Assembly (NCBI GenBank): GCA_020099315.1
Contig: CP083650.1
Coordinates: 2,046,001-2,110,000, forward strand
Source: Citrobacter europaeus
GTDB taxonomy: Bacteria > Pseudomonadota > Gammaproteobacteria > Enterobacterales > Enterobacteriaceae
Reading direction: 5' to 3'
DNA length: 64,000 nucleotides
Below, piece after piece: positions 43,152 to 51,257 of this stretch. How positions within the stretch are numbered: the first letter of the stretch is position 1; each line of letters opens with the position of its first letter. The notes beneath the pieces are model-generated. The model worked only from the letters and a program-made list of their open reading frames with translations, was not told the DNA's origin and did not search any database. Both the position numbers and the translations under genes were made by a program.

Positions 43152-44624
43152 TCAGGCTGACGCCCCCCTGACAATTCTGTCAGTTAACCCGGGTCCCGGC
43201 TCAGTGCCGGATTGAGCATTGCCCGCCGCTTTATCCGCTTGTATCGCAAAGGTGAGGCCAAATGTATTGATGCCACCTTCACTACGGGCAAAGACATCTC
43301 CCTTGTGCATAATGGCGACGGCACGCACGATCGACAGGCCCAGTCCATGGTGGGTATCACTCCTCGCCCGGGAGGTGTCAACGCGATATAACCGCTCGAA
43401 AAGCCGGTGTAAGTGCTCTGGTGCTATCGGATCGCCCAGGTTTGACACTTCAACACAGGCTTGATGACCGGTTTCGCTTAACCGCACCGTAACCGTGCTA
43501 TTGGACGGCGAATGCCTTGCGCTGTTTTCCAGTAAATTAGCCAATGAGCGATGGAACAGACGTCGGTCGATGTGCGCGATCACGTCGCCCTGAACATCCA
43601 GAGAGAGCTGTTTTTCAGCAAAAGAAGGTTCAACGTACTCCGCTGTTTTCAGGGTTTCTTCTCGCAGCGACACTTGGGTCAACTGGGACGCATGTTCACC
43701 CGCGTGGGCATGGGACAGGAACAGCATGTCGTTAACGATAGACGCCATGCGTTCCAGTTCTTCCAGATTGGAGCCCAATAATTCTTCCAGTTCATCATGC
43801 GAGCGTCGGCGCGAGAGCCCCAGTTGCGTCTGGCCGATCAGATTCGTAAGCGGAGTCCGGAGTTCATGCGCAACATCGGCATTAAAGCTGTCGAGCTGTC
43901 GCCAGGCGACCTCTTGCCGTTCCAGCACGCCATTAAAAGATGATGCTAACTGCTGTAATTCGTCAGGTAATGCTTCGGTATTCAGGCGCTGGCCATGGTC
44001 TCCCGGTGCAAGATGCCGGGCCTGTTTACTGAGCGCCCCAACGGGACGAAGACCGATCCTTGAAACGATGTATCCCAGTAAAGCGACAATCACGACGCCC
44101 AGCGCGGTAATGATTAACAGCGTCCGGGTGAAGGCATTCAGTGTGCCCATATACGGCGTGGAGTCGATGGCAACGATATAGCGCAGCTCAGGCCTTTCAC
44201 CGTTGGCGGGGATCGTTTTCACTAACAGAAACAGCGAGCAGGCACCTTCCGATGCGCCGGGCACTTTATTAAAGCCTTCCTGTAAAGAAGACCACTCAAC
44301 ACCCACCGGTGGTGTTCCCCCCATGCTAAAGCGTGGGTTATCGCTCACTATCCAGTAACGAACGCGTTCACCTTCAGAATTGGTTAACACGGTGAATTTA
44401 TTGGCAAGCAGTGACCAGCCGTCAGCCGACGTTCGTGCGGTGATCCACGGACTCATCAATGACTCACGAAATAACAATTCGTTGTGCATCTGCTTTTGCA
44501 AAGAGTCATGCAAAGAGCTTCTGAGCAGGATGCCGATAACGGACACAATCAGCAGCGCGGATAAGGCAAACATCAGCGCCAGGTGAACGGAGATGGAACG
44601 CTCAGGCAAGCATATCCCCTTCAT
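43152..44624 (-). CDS. Two-component sensor histidine kinase (CusS-like)
   Basis: A 490-residue membrane kinase: helix 1 (about 13-35), periplasmic sensor (about 36-165), helix 2 (about 166-188), HAMP, then HisKA with phospho-acceptor His253 in DVAHELRTPLTN, N-box NLLENSARHSP and G-box HHGLGLSIVRA. It resembles heavy-metal sensor kinases (CusS family), but its periplasmic region lacks an evident Cys/His/Met-rich metal motif. It starts at the base after the response regulator stop (44625), so the pair is one operon. A 64-bp gap separates it from the cupin gene downstream. Confidence 0.9.
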   Translation of the reverse strand: MKGICLPERSISVHLALMFALSALLIVSVIGILLRSSLHDSLQKQMHNELLFRESLMSPWITARTSADGWSLLANKFTVLTNSEGERVRYWIVSDNPRFSMGGTPPVGVEWSSLQEGFNKVPGASEGACSLFLLVKTIPANGERPELRYIVAIDSTPYMGTLNAFTRTLLIITALGVVIVALLGYIVSRIGLRPVGALSKQARHLAPGDHGQRLNTEALPDELQQLASSFNGVLERQEVAWRQLDSFNADVAHELRTPLTNLIGQTQLGLSRRRSHDELEELLGSNLEELERMASIVNDMLFLSHAHAGEHASQLTQVSLREETLKTAEYVEPSFAEKQLSLDVQGDVIAHIDRRLFHRSLANLLENSARHSPSNSTVTVRLSETGHQACVEVSNLGDPIAPEHLHRLFERLYRVDTSRARSDTHHGLGLSIVRAVAIMHKGDVFARSEGGINTFGLTFAIQADKAAGNAQSGTEPGPGLTDRIVRGASA

Positions 44625-45305
44625 TTATTTGGACCGGACTTCGAGGACATAACCCATGCCACGAACGGTATGCAGCAGTTTGATATCGAACGGGGCATCC
44701 ACTTTGGCTCGCAGGCGTTTAATGGCCACTTCAACCACGTTGGCATCGCTATCAAAGTTCATATCCCATATCTGCTCAGCAATCATCATCTTTGACAGGA
44801 TCTCTCCCTGATGTCGGACCAGAAGGCTCAACAGGGAAAACTCTTTCGCGGTCAGTTCCAGCCGTGTTCCGGCGCGAAATACCCGACGCGCCAGCAGGTC
44901 GAGATGCAGGTCGTGAATTTGCAGTTGAGTGATGTCCACGCCATCCGTAGAACGACGACGCACCAGGGCCTGAATACGCGCCACCAGCTCAATAAGCGAA
45001 AAGGGCTTGGGCAGATAATCATCCGCGCCAAGACGCAGCCCTTTAACACGTTCATCGACTGAGCCGCGAGCCGAAAGCATCAGCACCGGCGTCTGTTTGG
45101 CTGCTCGCACATCCTCAAGTACCCGGTAACCATCCATCCCCGGCAGCATCACATCCAGTATTATCGCGTCGTAGTCGAACTCCAGCGCATAATGAAGACC
45201 TTCAGCGCCGTCTGCAGAGACATCTACCGTAAATCCGGACTCGCTCAACGCACGGTTGAGATAGGTTGACGTTTTTTCTTCATCTTCGACTAACAACAGG
45301 CGCAT
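44625..45305 (-). CDS. Two-component response regulator (CusR/OmpR family)
   Basis: A 226-residue OmpR/PhoB-type regulator: receiver domain 1-120 with phospho-acceptor Asp51 (AIILDVMLPGMDG), acidic pair E7-D8 and Lys in DYLPKPFSL; winged-helix DNA-binding domain about 130-226 (RRVFRAGTRLELTAKEFSLL). Encoded with its kinase. It is divergent from the exported hydrolase at 45524; the 218-bp gap holds CTGAC repeats that may be its site. Confidence 0.93.
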   Translation of the reverse strand: MRLLLVEDEEKTSTYLNRALSESGFTVDVSADGAEGLHYALEFDYDAIILDVMLPGMDGYRVLEDVRAAKQTPVLMLSARGSVDERVKGLRLGADDYLPKPFSLIELVARIQALVRRRSTDGVDITQLQIHDLHLDLLARRVFRAGTRLELTAKEFSLLSLLVRHQGEILSKMMIAEQIWDMNFDSDANVVEVAIKRLRAKVDAPFDIKLLHTVRGMGYVLEVRSK

Positions 45306-45397
45306 AACGGGACTTCCTCTTAGCTTTTCATCGGTGCTTCAATACCTGAACAACCCTGTTACTGAGACCATTTTGCCTTCTGATTGCCAACATAAAG

Positions 45398-45445
45398 CTG
45401 ACGGTTACCTGACAAAAATGTTATTTCCGCGTCAGGATGCTGACA
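45398..45445. promoter_or_regulatory. CTGAC repeats between the response regulator and the hydrolase gene
   Basis: CTGAC at 45398 and 45409 are exactly 11 bases apart (one helical turn), as OmpR/PhoB-type regulators prefer. GTCAG (inverted) at 45431 and CTGAC at 45440 follow. They lie about 95-110 bases from the regulator start and 80-125 from the hydrolase start. Probable response-regulator box controlling one or both divergent units. Confidence 0.5.
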
Positions 45446-45523
45446 GCGCTCGCACCCTAATCTGAGCCTGCAAATTTAATCCGCGAGCCTGAATAACCAG
45501 GCCGACACTCATCGGGAGAGACC

Positions 45524-46573
45524 ATGAAATTCACGCTTATCAGTGCAATGCTACTCACGGCAATGGCTGGAGTGACCTCAGCCAATGCGGCCGATTACAA
45601 AAAAAATCCATTCACGCTGGCCTATGACGGCGCCATCACTGAGAACGTCAAAGGCAAGGTCAACATTCACCCCGTGAAATACGATCTGCATGGCATCCAG
45701 ATTGCTGCGAATGTCTATACCCCTGCTAACTACGATCCCGCCAAAAAATACCCTGCTGTAGTGGTGGCACATCCTAATGGCGGCGTAAAAGAACAGGTCG
45801 CCGGGTTGTATGCCCAGCGTCTCGCCGAACAGGGCTACATCACGATTACCGCCGACGCGGCTTATCAGGGTGCTAGCGGTGGGATGCCTCGCAGCGTGGA
45901 TAAACCCGCTAATCGCATTGAGGATATCCACGGTATGGCTGATTACATCAGCCAGTACCCCGGCGTAGATACCGCCCGCCTTGGTCTGCTGGGTATTTGC
46001 GGAGGCGGCGGGTATTCACTGATAGCCGCCGAAACTGACAAGCGGTTCAAATCGATAGCGACCATCAGTATGTTTAATTCAGGCCTGGTGCGACGTAACG
46101 GTATGCAGGATTCACAGCTGGATACTATCCAGCAGCGTCTTCAGCAGGCTTCTGACGCACGCGCTCAGGAAGCTGCCGGAGGCGAAGTGCTTTACTCCGG
46201 CGATGCCAATCTGACTGATGAACAGATTGCTAAATTACCCTTTGCCTTATATCGCCAGGGCTACGAGTATTACTGGAAAACTCACGCCCACCCGAACTCT
46301 ACGTTTAAATACACCACCAGCAGTCTGCTGGATTTGATGAGTTTTGACGTCACGGACCATATCAATCTCATCAATCAACCGCTGCTGATGATTGCCGGTA
46401 CAAAAGCGGATACGCTCTATATGACTGAAGATGCGTTCGCGAAAGCCACCGGTACGAAGGACAAAGAACTCTTATTGATCGATGGCGCTACTCACATCGA
46501 GACTTATTGGGTTCCTGAGTACGTTGACCAGGCGATGCAAAAGTTAGATGTCTTTTTTGATAAAAATATTTAA
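45524..46573 (+). CDS. Exported alpha/beta hydrolase with cysteine nucleophile elbow (second paralogue)
   Basis: A 349-residue exported hydrolase: signal peptide MKFTLISAMLLTAMAGVTSA-NAA, oxyanion region VVAHPNGGVKEQ, elbow GICGGGG (GxCxG, Cys nucleophile) and C-terminal GATHIETYWVP with the likely catalytic His. It is paralogous to the protein at 36496 across its length. It is divergent from the CusRS-like two-component genes, which may regulate it. Probably periplasmic; acts on an ester or lactone that is not known. Confidence 0.87.
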   Translation: MKFTLISAMLLTAMAGVTSANAADYKKNPFTLAYDGAITENVKGKVNIHPVKYDLHGIQIAANVYTPANYDPAKKYPAVVVAHPNGGVKEQVAGLYAQRLAEQGYITITADAAYQGASGGMPRSVDKPANRIEDIHGMADYISQYPGVDTARLGLLGICGGGGYSLIAAETDKRFKSIATISMFNSGLVRRNGMQDSQLDTIQQRLQQASDARAQEAAGGEVLYSGDANLTDEQIAKLPFALYRQGYEYYWKTHAHPNSTFKYTTSSLLDLMSFDVTDHINLINQPLLMIAGTKADTLYMTEDAFAKATGTKDKELLLIDGATHIETYWVPEYVDQAMQKLDVFFDKNI

Positions 46574-46744
46574 TCCGTATCTGTCGATACCCCGAGGGGT
46601 ATCGACTTATTCAGTATTTATTGTTCAGCTTAACGAAACTGGGCAGAAAGATAATTACGCACATTAAATAGCCGCTATGAATTAAATTCATAAAACAATT
46701 GGGCATGTGATGGCTATGTTTACCTGAATAAGTCTGTGAAATGA

Positions 46745-46770
46745 AAAATCCACGCAATTGCGTGGATTTT
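46745..46770. terminator. Bidirectional terminator between the hydrolase and ychF
   Basis: A perfect 26-bp palindrome with arms AAAATCCACGC and GCGTGGATTTT around AATT; T-rich on the outgoing side in both directions. It lies between the convergent hydrolase and ychF stops. The rest of the 255-bp gap holds nothing recognisable. Confidence 0.8.
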
Positions 46771-46828
46771 ATAGTTTTTAGTGATTCTTATGAGATGTAT
46801 TGAGATCTCATGAGACAGCAGATTTTAT

Positions 46829-47923
46829 TTAGACGTTGAACAGGAAGTTCATCACGTCGCCATCTTTAACGATGTAGTCTTTACCTTCTGCACGCATCTT
46901 ACCGGCTTCTTTCGCGCCTTGCTCACCCTTGTAGGTGATGAAGTCTTCAAACGCGATAGTCTGCGCACGGATAAAGCCTTTCTCGAAGTCGGTGTGGATC
47001 TTACCGGCAGCCTGCGGAGCGGTCGCACCGACAGGGATGGTCCACGCACGGACTTCTTTCACGCCAGCGGTGAAGTAGGTCTGCAGGTTCAGCAGCTCGT
47101 AACCAGCGCGGATAACGCGGTTCAGGCCCGGCTCTTCCAGACCCATTTCAGCCATGAATTCTTCACGGTCAGCATCATCGAGTTCTGCGATGTCAGCTTC
47201 AACGGCAGCGCAAACGGCAACAACAACAGACCCTTCTGCCGCCGCGATTTCGCGCACTTTATCGAGGTATGGGTTGTTTTCAAAACCATCTTCGTTGACG
47301 TTGGCGATATACATCGTTGGCTTCAGCGTCAGGAAGCTCAGGTATTTGATGGCTGCTTTGTCTTCTTCGGTCAGCGTTTTCAAAGCGCGCAACATGCCGG
47401 CGTTTTCCAACTGTGGCAGGCATTTTTCCAGCGCAGCCAGTTCCGCTTTAGCGTCTTTATCGCCGCCCTTGGCCTTCTTCTGTACGCGATGGATAGCGCG
47501 CTCACAGGTATCCAGGTCAGACAGTGCCAGTTCGGTATTGATAACTTCAATGTCGTCAGCCGGATCCACTTTATTATTAACGTGGATGATGTTGTCGTTT
47601 TCAAAGCAGCGAACCACATGGCCGATAGCTTCGGTTTCACGGATGTTGGTCAGGAACTGGTTACCCAGGCCTTCACCTTTGGATGCGCCTTTTACCAGAC
47701 CGGCAATGTCGACGAATTCCATCGTGGTTGGCAGGATACGCTGCGGTTTGACGATTTCGGCCAGCTGATCCAGACGCGGATCGGGCATCGGGACAACACC
47801 CGTGTTCGGCTCGATAGTACAGAACGGGAAGTTTGCCGCTTCAATACCCGCTTTTGTGAGCGCGTTGAACAGGGTAGATTTGCCTACGTTTGGCAAACCG
47901 ACGATACCGCATTTGAATCCCAT
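46829..47923 (-). CDS. ychF: Redox-responsive ATPase YchF (OLA1 family)
   Basis: A 364-residue Obg-like P-loop protein, length as in E. coli. G1 is GLPNVGKST (9-17), with FVDIAGLVKGASKGEGLGNQ as the G3/switch region; the G4 motif is altered from NKxD to NVNED, explaining the preference for ATP over GTP. A coiled-coil (about 130-200) and a C-terminal TGS domain (about 280-364) follow. It binds ribosomes and negatively affects oxidative-stress responses in E. coli. It follows pth on the same strand in the conserved pth-ychF order, 115 bases away. Confidence 0.97.
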   Translation of the reverse strand: MGFKCGIVGLPNVGKSTLFNALTKAGIEAANFPFCTIEPNTGVVPMPDPRLDQLAEIVKPQRILPTTMEFVDIAGLVKGASKGEGLGNQFLTNIRETEAIGHVVRCFENDNIIHVNNKVDPADDIEVINTELALSDLDTCERAIHRVQKKAKGGDKDAKAELAALEKCLPQLENAGMLRALKTLTEEDKAAIKYLSFLTLKPTMYIANVNEDGFENNPYLDKVREIAAAEGSVVVAVCAAVEADIAELDDADREEFMAEMGLEEPGLNRVIRAGYELLNLQTYFTAGVKEVRAWTIPVGATAPQAAGKIHTDFEKGFIRAQTIAFEDFITYKGEQGAKEAGKMRAEGKDYIVKDGDVMNFLFNV

Positions 47924-48038
47924 GTTTAAATCACCTTAATCTTTTGATATTCAACCTGTTATAGAAAACAGATTGTAGAAAAGTAAATAACTTTGCCTAT
48001 TATACACAGCACGCGAGAAAAATGCCGCACATCGCTGC

Positions 48039-48623
48039 TTATTGCGCTTTAAAGGTGTGTAACCGGCTCGTTGCCTTGGTCAGGCCATCTTTGAATAAAA
48101 TCTCGGTACAACGTGCCGCTTCGTCAATCGCTTCATCAATTAACTTCTGTTCTGAAACAGGCGGTTTGCCTAAAACAAATCCGACAACCTTGTTTTTATC
48201 GCCCGGATGCCCAATTCCGACGCGTAAACGATGAAAGTTAGGGTTATTGCCCAACTTACTGATGATGTCTTTCAGGCCATTGTGTCCGCCATGACCGCCG
48301 CCAAGCTTAAATTTGGCTACACCAGGCGGCAGGTCTAACTCGTCGTGTGCGACCAAAATTTCATCGGGATTAATTCGATAAAAACTGGCCATCGCGCCGA
48401 CAGCCTTGCCGCTCAGATTCATAAATGTGGTCGGCACCAGCAAACGAACATCTTCCCCTTCGAGCGTTACTCTGGAGGTATAGCCGAAGAATTTCGGCTC
48501 ATCGCGCAGGGGAGCGCGTAATCTCTCTGCCAGAAGATCGACATACCATGCGCCTGCGTTGTGTCGCGTTGCCGCATACTCTGCGCCGGGGTTCGCCAGG
48601 CCGACAATCAATTTAATCGCCAC
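48039..48623 (-). CDS. pth: Peptidyl-tRNA hydrolase
   Basis: A 194-residue enzyme that releases peptide from prematurely dropped peptidyl-tRNA. The catalytic His is in AATRHNAGAW near residue 20, with the conserved Asn of FMNLSG and Asp of AHDELDLPPG. I use a GTG start (48623) giving MAIKLIVGLANPG: it matches E. coli Pth in length and also in its GTG start, with AGGAC upstream. An upstream in-frame ATG would add eight residues. pth and ychF form a conserved unit; pth is divergent from ychH. Confidence 0.97.
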   Translation of the reverse strand: MAIKLIVGLANPGAEYAATRHNAGAWYVDLLAERLRAPLRDEPKFFGYTSRVTLEGEDVRLLVPTTFMNLSGKAVGAMASFYRINPDEILVAHDELDLPPGVAKFKLGGGHGGHNGLKDIISKLGNNPNFHRLRVGIGHPGDKNKVVGFVLGKPPVSEQKLIDEAIDEAARCTEILFKDGLTKATSRLHTFKAQ

Positions 48624-48897
48624 GTGTTTTGTCCTGAGTGTTTCCATAAACGACGTGTAGTTTACTGTCTGAGGCTGCTGTTGACAAAAAACTGCGTGCT
48701 AATCGCCAAAAGCTGAATAATTGCACAAGTGGACTATTAGAAATTGAGTGTGTTCAGTAGCTTATTTGTAAAGTTTTGTTGCGTGAGTGTTTGTAATTGT
48801 GATCGCTCCCGCACTTGCGAACGGCAGTGTTGTCTATACTTTACACATAAGGATTAGGGGTATTCCCTGTAACAACCCAAAGTTCCGGAGGTGACAC

Positions 48898-49179
48898 ATG
48901 AAACGCAAAAACGCTTCGTTACTCGGTAACGTGCTCATGGCTTTAGGGTTGGTGGTGATGGTAGGTGGTGTCGGTTACTCTATTTTAAACCAACTGCCGC
49001 AATTTAATCTGCCACAGTTTTTCGCACATGGTGCCGTGCTCAGTATTTTTGTTGGTGGTGTTCTCTGGTTGGCAGGTGCCAGAGTGGGTGGGCATGAACA
49101 AATCAGTGACCGTTACTGGTGGGTGCGCCATTATGACAAACGCTGCCGTCGCGGTGATACCAATCATCGTCATAACTAA
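48898..49179 (+). CDS. ychH: Stress-induced inner-membrane protein YchH
   Basis: A 93-residue protein (92 in E. coli) with two hydrophobic helices (about 8-30 and 43-62) and a basic C-terminal tail (RYWWVRHYDKRCRR). Function unproven; linked to stress and biofilm, and CRP-dependent in E. coli. Upstream in the 274-bp gap a TGTGATCG sequence (48798-48805) may be half a CRP site, with TATACT at 48834-48839 as the likely -10. GGAGGTGAC provides a strong ribosome site. It is divergent from pth. Confidence 0.93.
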   Translation: MKRKNASLLGNVLMALGLVVMVGGVGYSILNQLPQFNLPQFFAHGAVLSIFVGGVLWLAGARVGGHEQISDRYWWVRHYDKRCRRGDTNHRHN

Positions 49180-49203
49180 ATAAGTGCTGCGTTAAGAACA
49201 CAA

Positions 49204-49240
49204 AGTCCTGGTCGAAAAACCAGGGCTCTGTTTGTTCATT
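49204..49240 (+). terminator. Probable terminator of ychH
   Basis: Hairpin CCTGGT-N6-ACCAGG extended by AG/CT pairs, followed by CTCTGTTTGTTCATT; 25 bases after the ychH stop and before the convergent aspartokinase stop. Confidence 0.6.
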
Positions 49241-49287
49241 ACACTTGCATTAAACGCTCTTCTGTTCACTACCGAATATAAGAAACG

Positions 49288-50649
49288 TTATTCGAATAAT
49301 CGATAATGTAACGCCTTAACCGCGCTATCCGCAGCTTCAGCCGGTAACAGAATGCTCAGGTTATCGTTTGACGCACCGTGGCAAATCATTCGCACCGTAT
49401 GCTCTTCGAGCCAGGCAAAAACGTCTTTGCAAACCCCCGCAGCCTGGGTCAGTTGATTCCCCACCAAAGTGACTAATGCCAGTCCGGTTTCCACTTCCAC
49501 ACGACAGTGGGAGGACAATGCGGTAAACAATGCCGTGGTCAGCACATGGTCTTCACCTGAGGTTGCATGAGTGGCGTCCAGCGCCAACGCAATACTATTC
49601 TCTGAGGTTGTAACCAAATCCACCGTGACCGCGTGGCGAGCTAAAATGGTGAAGGACTGTGCCAGGAAAGAACAGAACGGCTGTGTCTCCAGACGATGTA
49701 ATCGCAACAACGTCTGTTTACGGCGCACGGCAAGCGCACGGTAGCGCGGTGGATTATCGGTGGTATTGTGTACCAGCGTACCTCCGGCGGCAGTATCCTT
49801 ACTGGAGCCTACAAAGACCGGAATGCTTTTACGCATTGCCGGGAGCAGCGTAGCCGGGTGGAGGACCTTCGCCCCGTAGGCGGCCATATCGCTGGCCTCG
49901 GAAAATGAGATGTGGTCGATGCGTTTGGCCCGCGGCGCAATGCGCGGATCGGTGGTGTAGATCCCTGCAACGTCGGTCCAGATGTCCACGCGTGTGGCGT
50001 GAAGCGCCTCACCGAGAAGCGTTGCCGTGTAATCACTACCGCCGCGTCCAAGCGTTGTGGTATGCCCAGCGGCATCACGGCCAATAAATCCCTGAGTCAC
50101 CATAATCGCTTGCTCAAGACGAGGGCGCAAGTGAGTTTCCACCTGGTGGTGCAGGGTGCTAAGTTCGGGTTCCGCGCAGCCGAAGTTCGAATTGGTACGC
50201 ATTACGCTGCGGGCGTCAAACCACCCGGCCTCAGCATGCCGTTCACGTAACACTTCAGTAAACAGCAAAGAGGACATCAGCTCGCCGTGACTAACCAAAT
50301 CATCGCTTAGCGCATCGGACGGTGAAACCGTCGCCGTTTGCGCAAGATGACGAATATTGTTGAGAAGATTATCGATTTCCGTACTGATAACGGACGGCTG
50401 CTTCAGGCGGGAAATAATGTTGTATTGGATGGCGCGTAAGGTCTCAAGCTTATCTAATTGTTGATGCGTTTCCAGACCTTCAGAAAGCTCGACCAGTAAG
50501 TTTGTGACGCCTGCGGAAGCAGACAGTACGACTAAACGGACATCGTGATCAGCAAGGACAATGCTGGCGCTTCGGTTCATCGCATCAAAATCAGCGACGC
50601 TGGTGCCGCCAAATTTGGCAACGACGGATGGTGGATAAATGCGAGTCAT
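49288..50649 (-). CDS. LysC-type aspartate kinase (aspartokinase III paralogue) beside dat-ddc
   Basis: A 453-residue monofunctional aspartokinase close to E. coli LysC (449). Kinase N-lobe KFGGTSVADFDAMNRS (12-27), TLGRGGSDYTA and VDIWTDVAGIYTTDPR are intact. Two ACT domains follow (about 310-453); the lysine-contact motif TTSENS (E. coli TTSEVS) is kept, so lysine inhibition is possible. The biosynthetic lysC normally lies near pgi/metH, so this is probably a second copy that makes aspartyl-phosphate, and through aspartate semialdehyde feeds the diaminobutyrate pathway encoded divergently by dat-ddc. It is preceded by an unusually structured leader (50669-50812) with four hairpins. Confidence 0.88.
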   Translation of the reverse strand: MTRIYPPSVVAKFGGTSVADFDAMNRSASIVLADHDVRLVVLSASAGVTNLLVELSEGLETHQQLDKLETLRAIQYNIISRLKQPSVISTEIDNLLNNIRHLAQTATVSPSDALSDDLVSHGELMSSLLFTEVLRERHAEAGWFDARSVMRTNSNFGCAEPELSTLHHQVETHLRPRLEQAIMVTQGFIGRDAAGHTTTLGRGGSDYTATLLGEALHATRVDIWTDVAGIYTTDPRIAPRAKRIDHISFSEASDMAAYGAKVLHPATLLPAMRKSIPVFVGSSKDTAAGGTLVHNTTDNPPRYRALAVRRKQTLLRLHRLETQPFCSFLAQSFTILARHAVTVDLVTTSENSIALALDATHATSGEDHVLTTALFTALSSHCRVEVETGLALVTLVGNQLTQAAGVCKDVFAWLEEHTVRMICHGASNDNLSILLPAEAADSAVKALHYRLFE

Positions 50650-50668
50650 AACAATCTCATATCAGGGC

Positions 50669-50812
50669 GCCATAAAAGTATGGCTAGAAAATTTTCATTC
50701 TCGGCATAAGGGAACGACGTTCACCTTACGAAATGTCCGCCCGCGAACATTTCTGCTGACAACCCAGGGAATACCTGTTGTCGATAACGCGTGTCGCCTG
50801 TACGCGTTATCG
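50669..50812 (-). promoter_or_regulatory. Structured 5' leader of the aspartokinase gene (four tandem hairpins)
   Basis: In transcription order (minus strand): hairpin 1 at 50812-50782, perfect arms CGATAACGCG / CGCGTTATCG; hairpin 2 at 50753-50730, GAAATGT-CGC / GCG-ACATTTC, 10 pairs with one mismatch; hairpin 3 at 50728-50707, TAAGG / CCTTA with inner AAC/GTT; hairpin 4 at 50684-50669, GCCATA / TATGGC with a tetraloop, 20 bases before the ATG. No U-tract follows hairpins 1-3, so they are not terminators. It does not show the lysine riboswitch conserved blocks I know from E. coli lysC. It could be an RNA leader or an array of DNA operators. Confidence 0.5.
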
Positions 50813-51257
50813 GGTGCTGCGCATTAATTTTATCTACATAGCCTGTAAATAAGCGCGCCATACTAAGTGATTTATATTTAGGGATCGACTTTTTTATTCG
50901 ATTTATCGATAAATAAGTGAAAAATCATGTCGTAACAAGAAAACGCGTACATTATTAATGGTAAAAACGTGTAAAAAAATAATAAAAACATGAAAATTCC
51001 ATGGTTTTTATTACAACACAGGCGTTGCAACTGGGTACGGTTTTGTAAAATAAATAGCTATATTACTTTATGATTTCGTAATGTTGAATGAGTGTTACGT
51101 TTTGAATTTTAAGGTAAAAATGCTTATTTAAGCGACGTGAAAATAAATGATTGAGTCCTGTGCTAAAACAACATATATTAGCCGCGCTTTTTTACAGGTA
51201 ATCCTTATAACCATTTATTCAATCAGGCGTTAATCTAAACCTGGTTGTAGGAGTGAT
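50813..51257. other. AT-rich regulatory region upstream of dat
   Basis: 445 bases between the aspartokinase leader and dat, strongly A/T-rich with TTTTTTATTCGATTTATCGA (50890-50909) and long A-runs (50955-50998). It holds the dat promoter (plus strand) and perhaps that of the aspartokinase gene (minus). I could not fix -35/-10 elements. The composition suggests H-NS binding. I see no gene. Confidence 0.5.

Noticed and set aside
46919..47929. Long open frames antisense to ychF (336 and 204 codons)
   Set aside because: ychF is highly conserved; open antisense frames are a by-product of its codon usage. No start signal or recognisable protein.
50669..50812. Lysine riboswitch upstream of the aspartokinase gene
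   Set aside because: Considered because E. coli lysC has one. The conserved lysine-riboswitch blocks are not seen and the region is shorter than the usual aptamer. Reported only as an unassigned structured leader.
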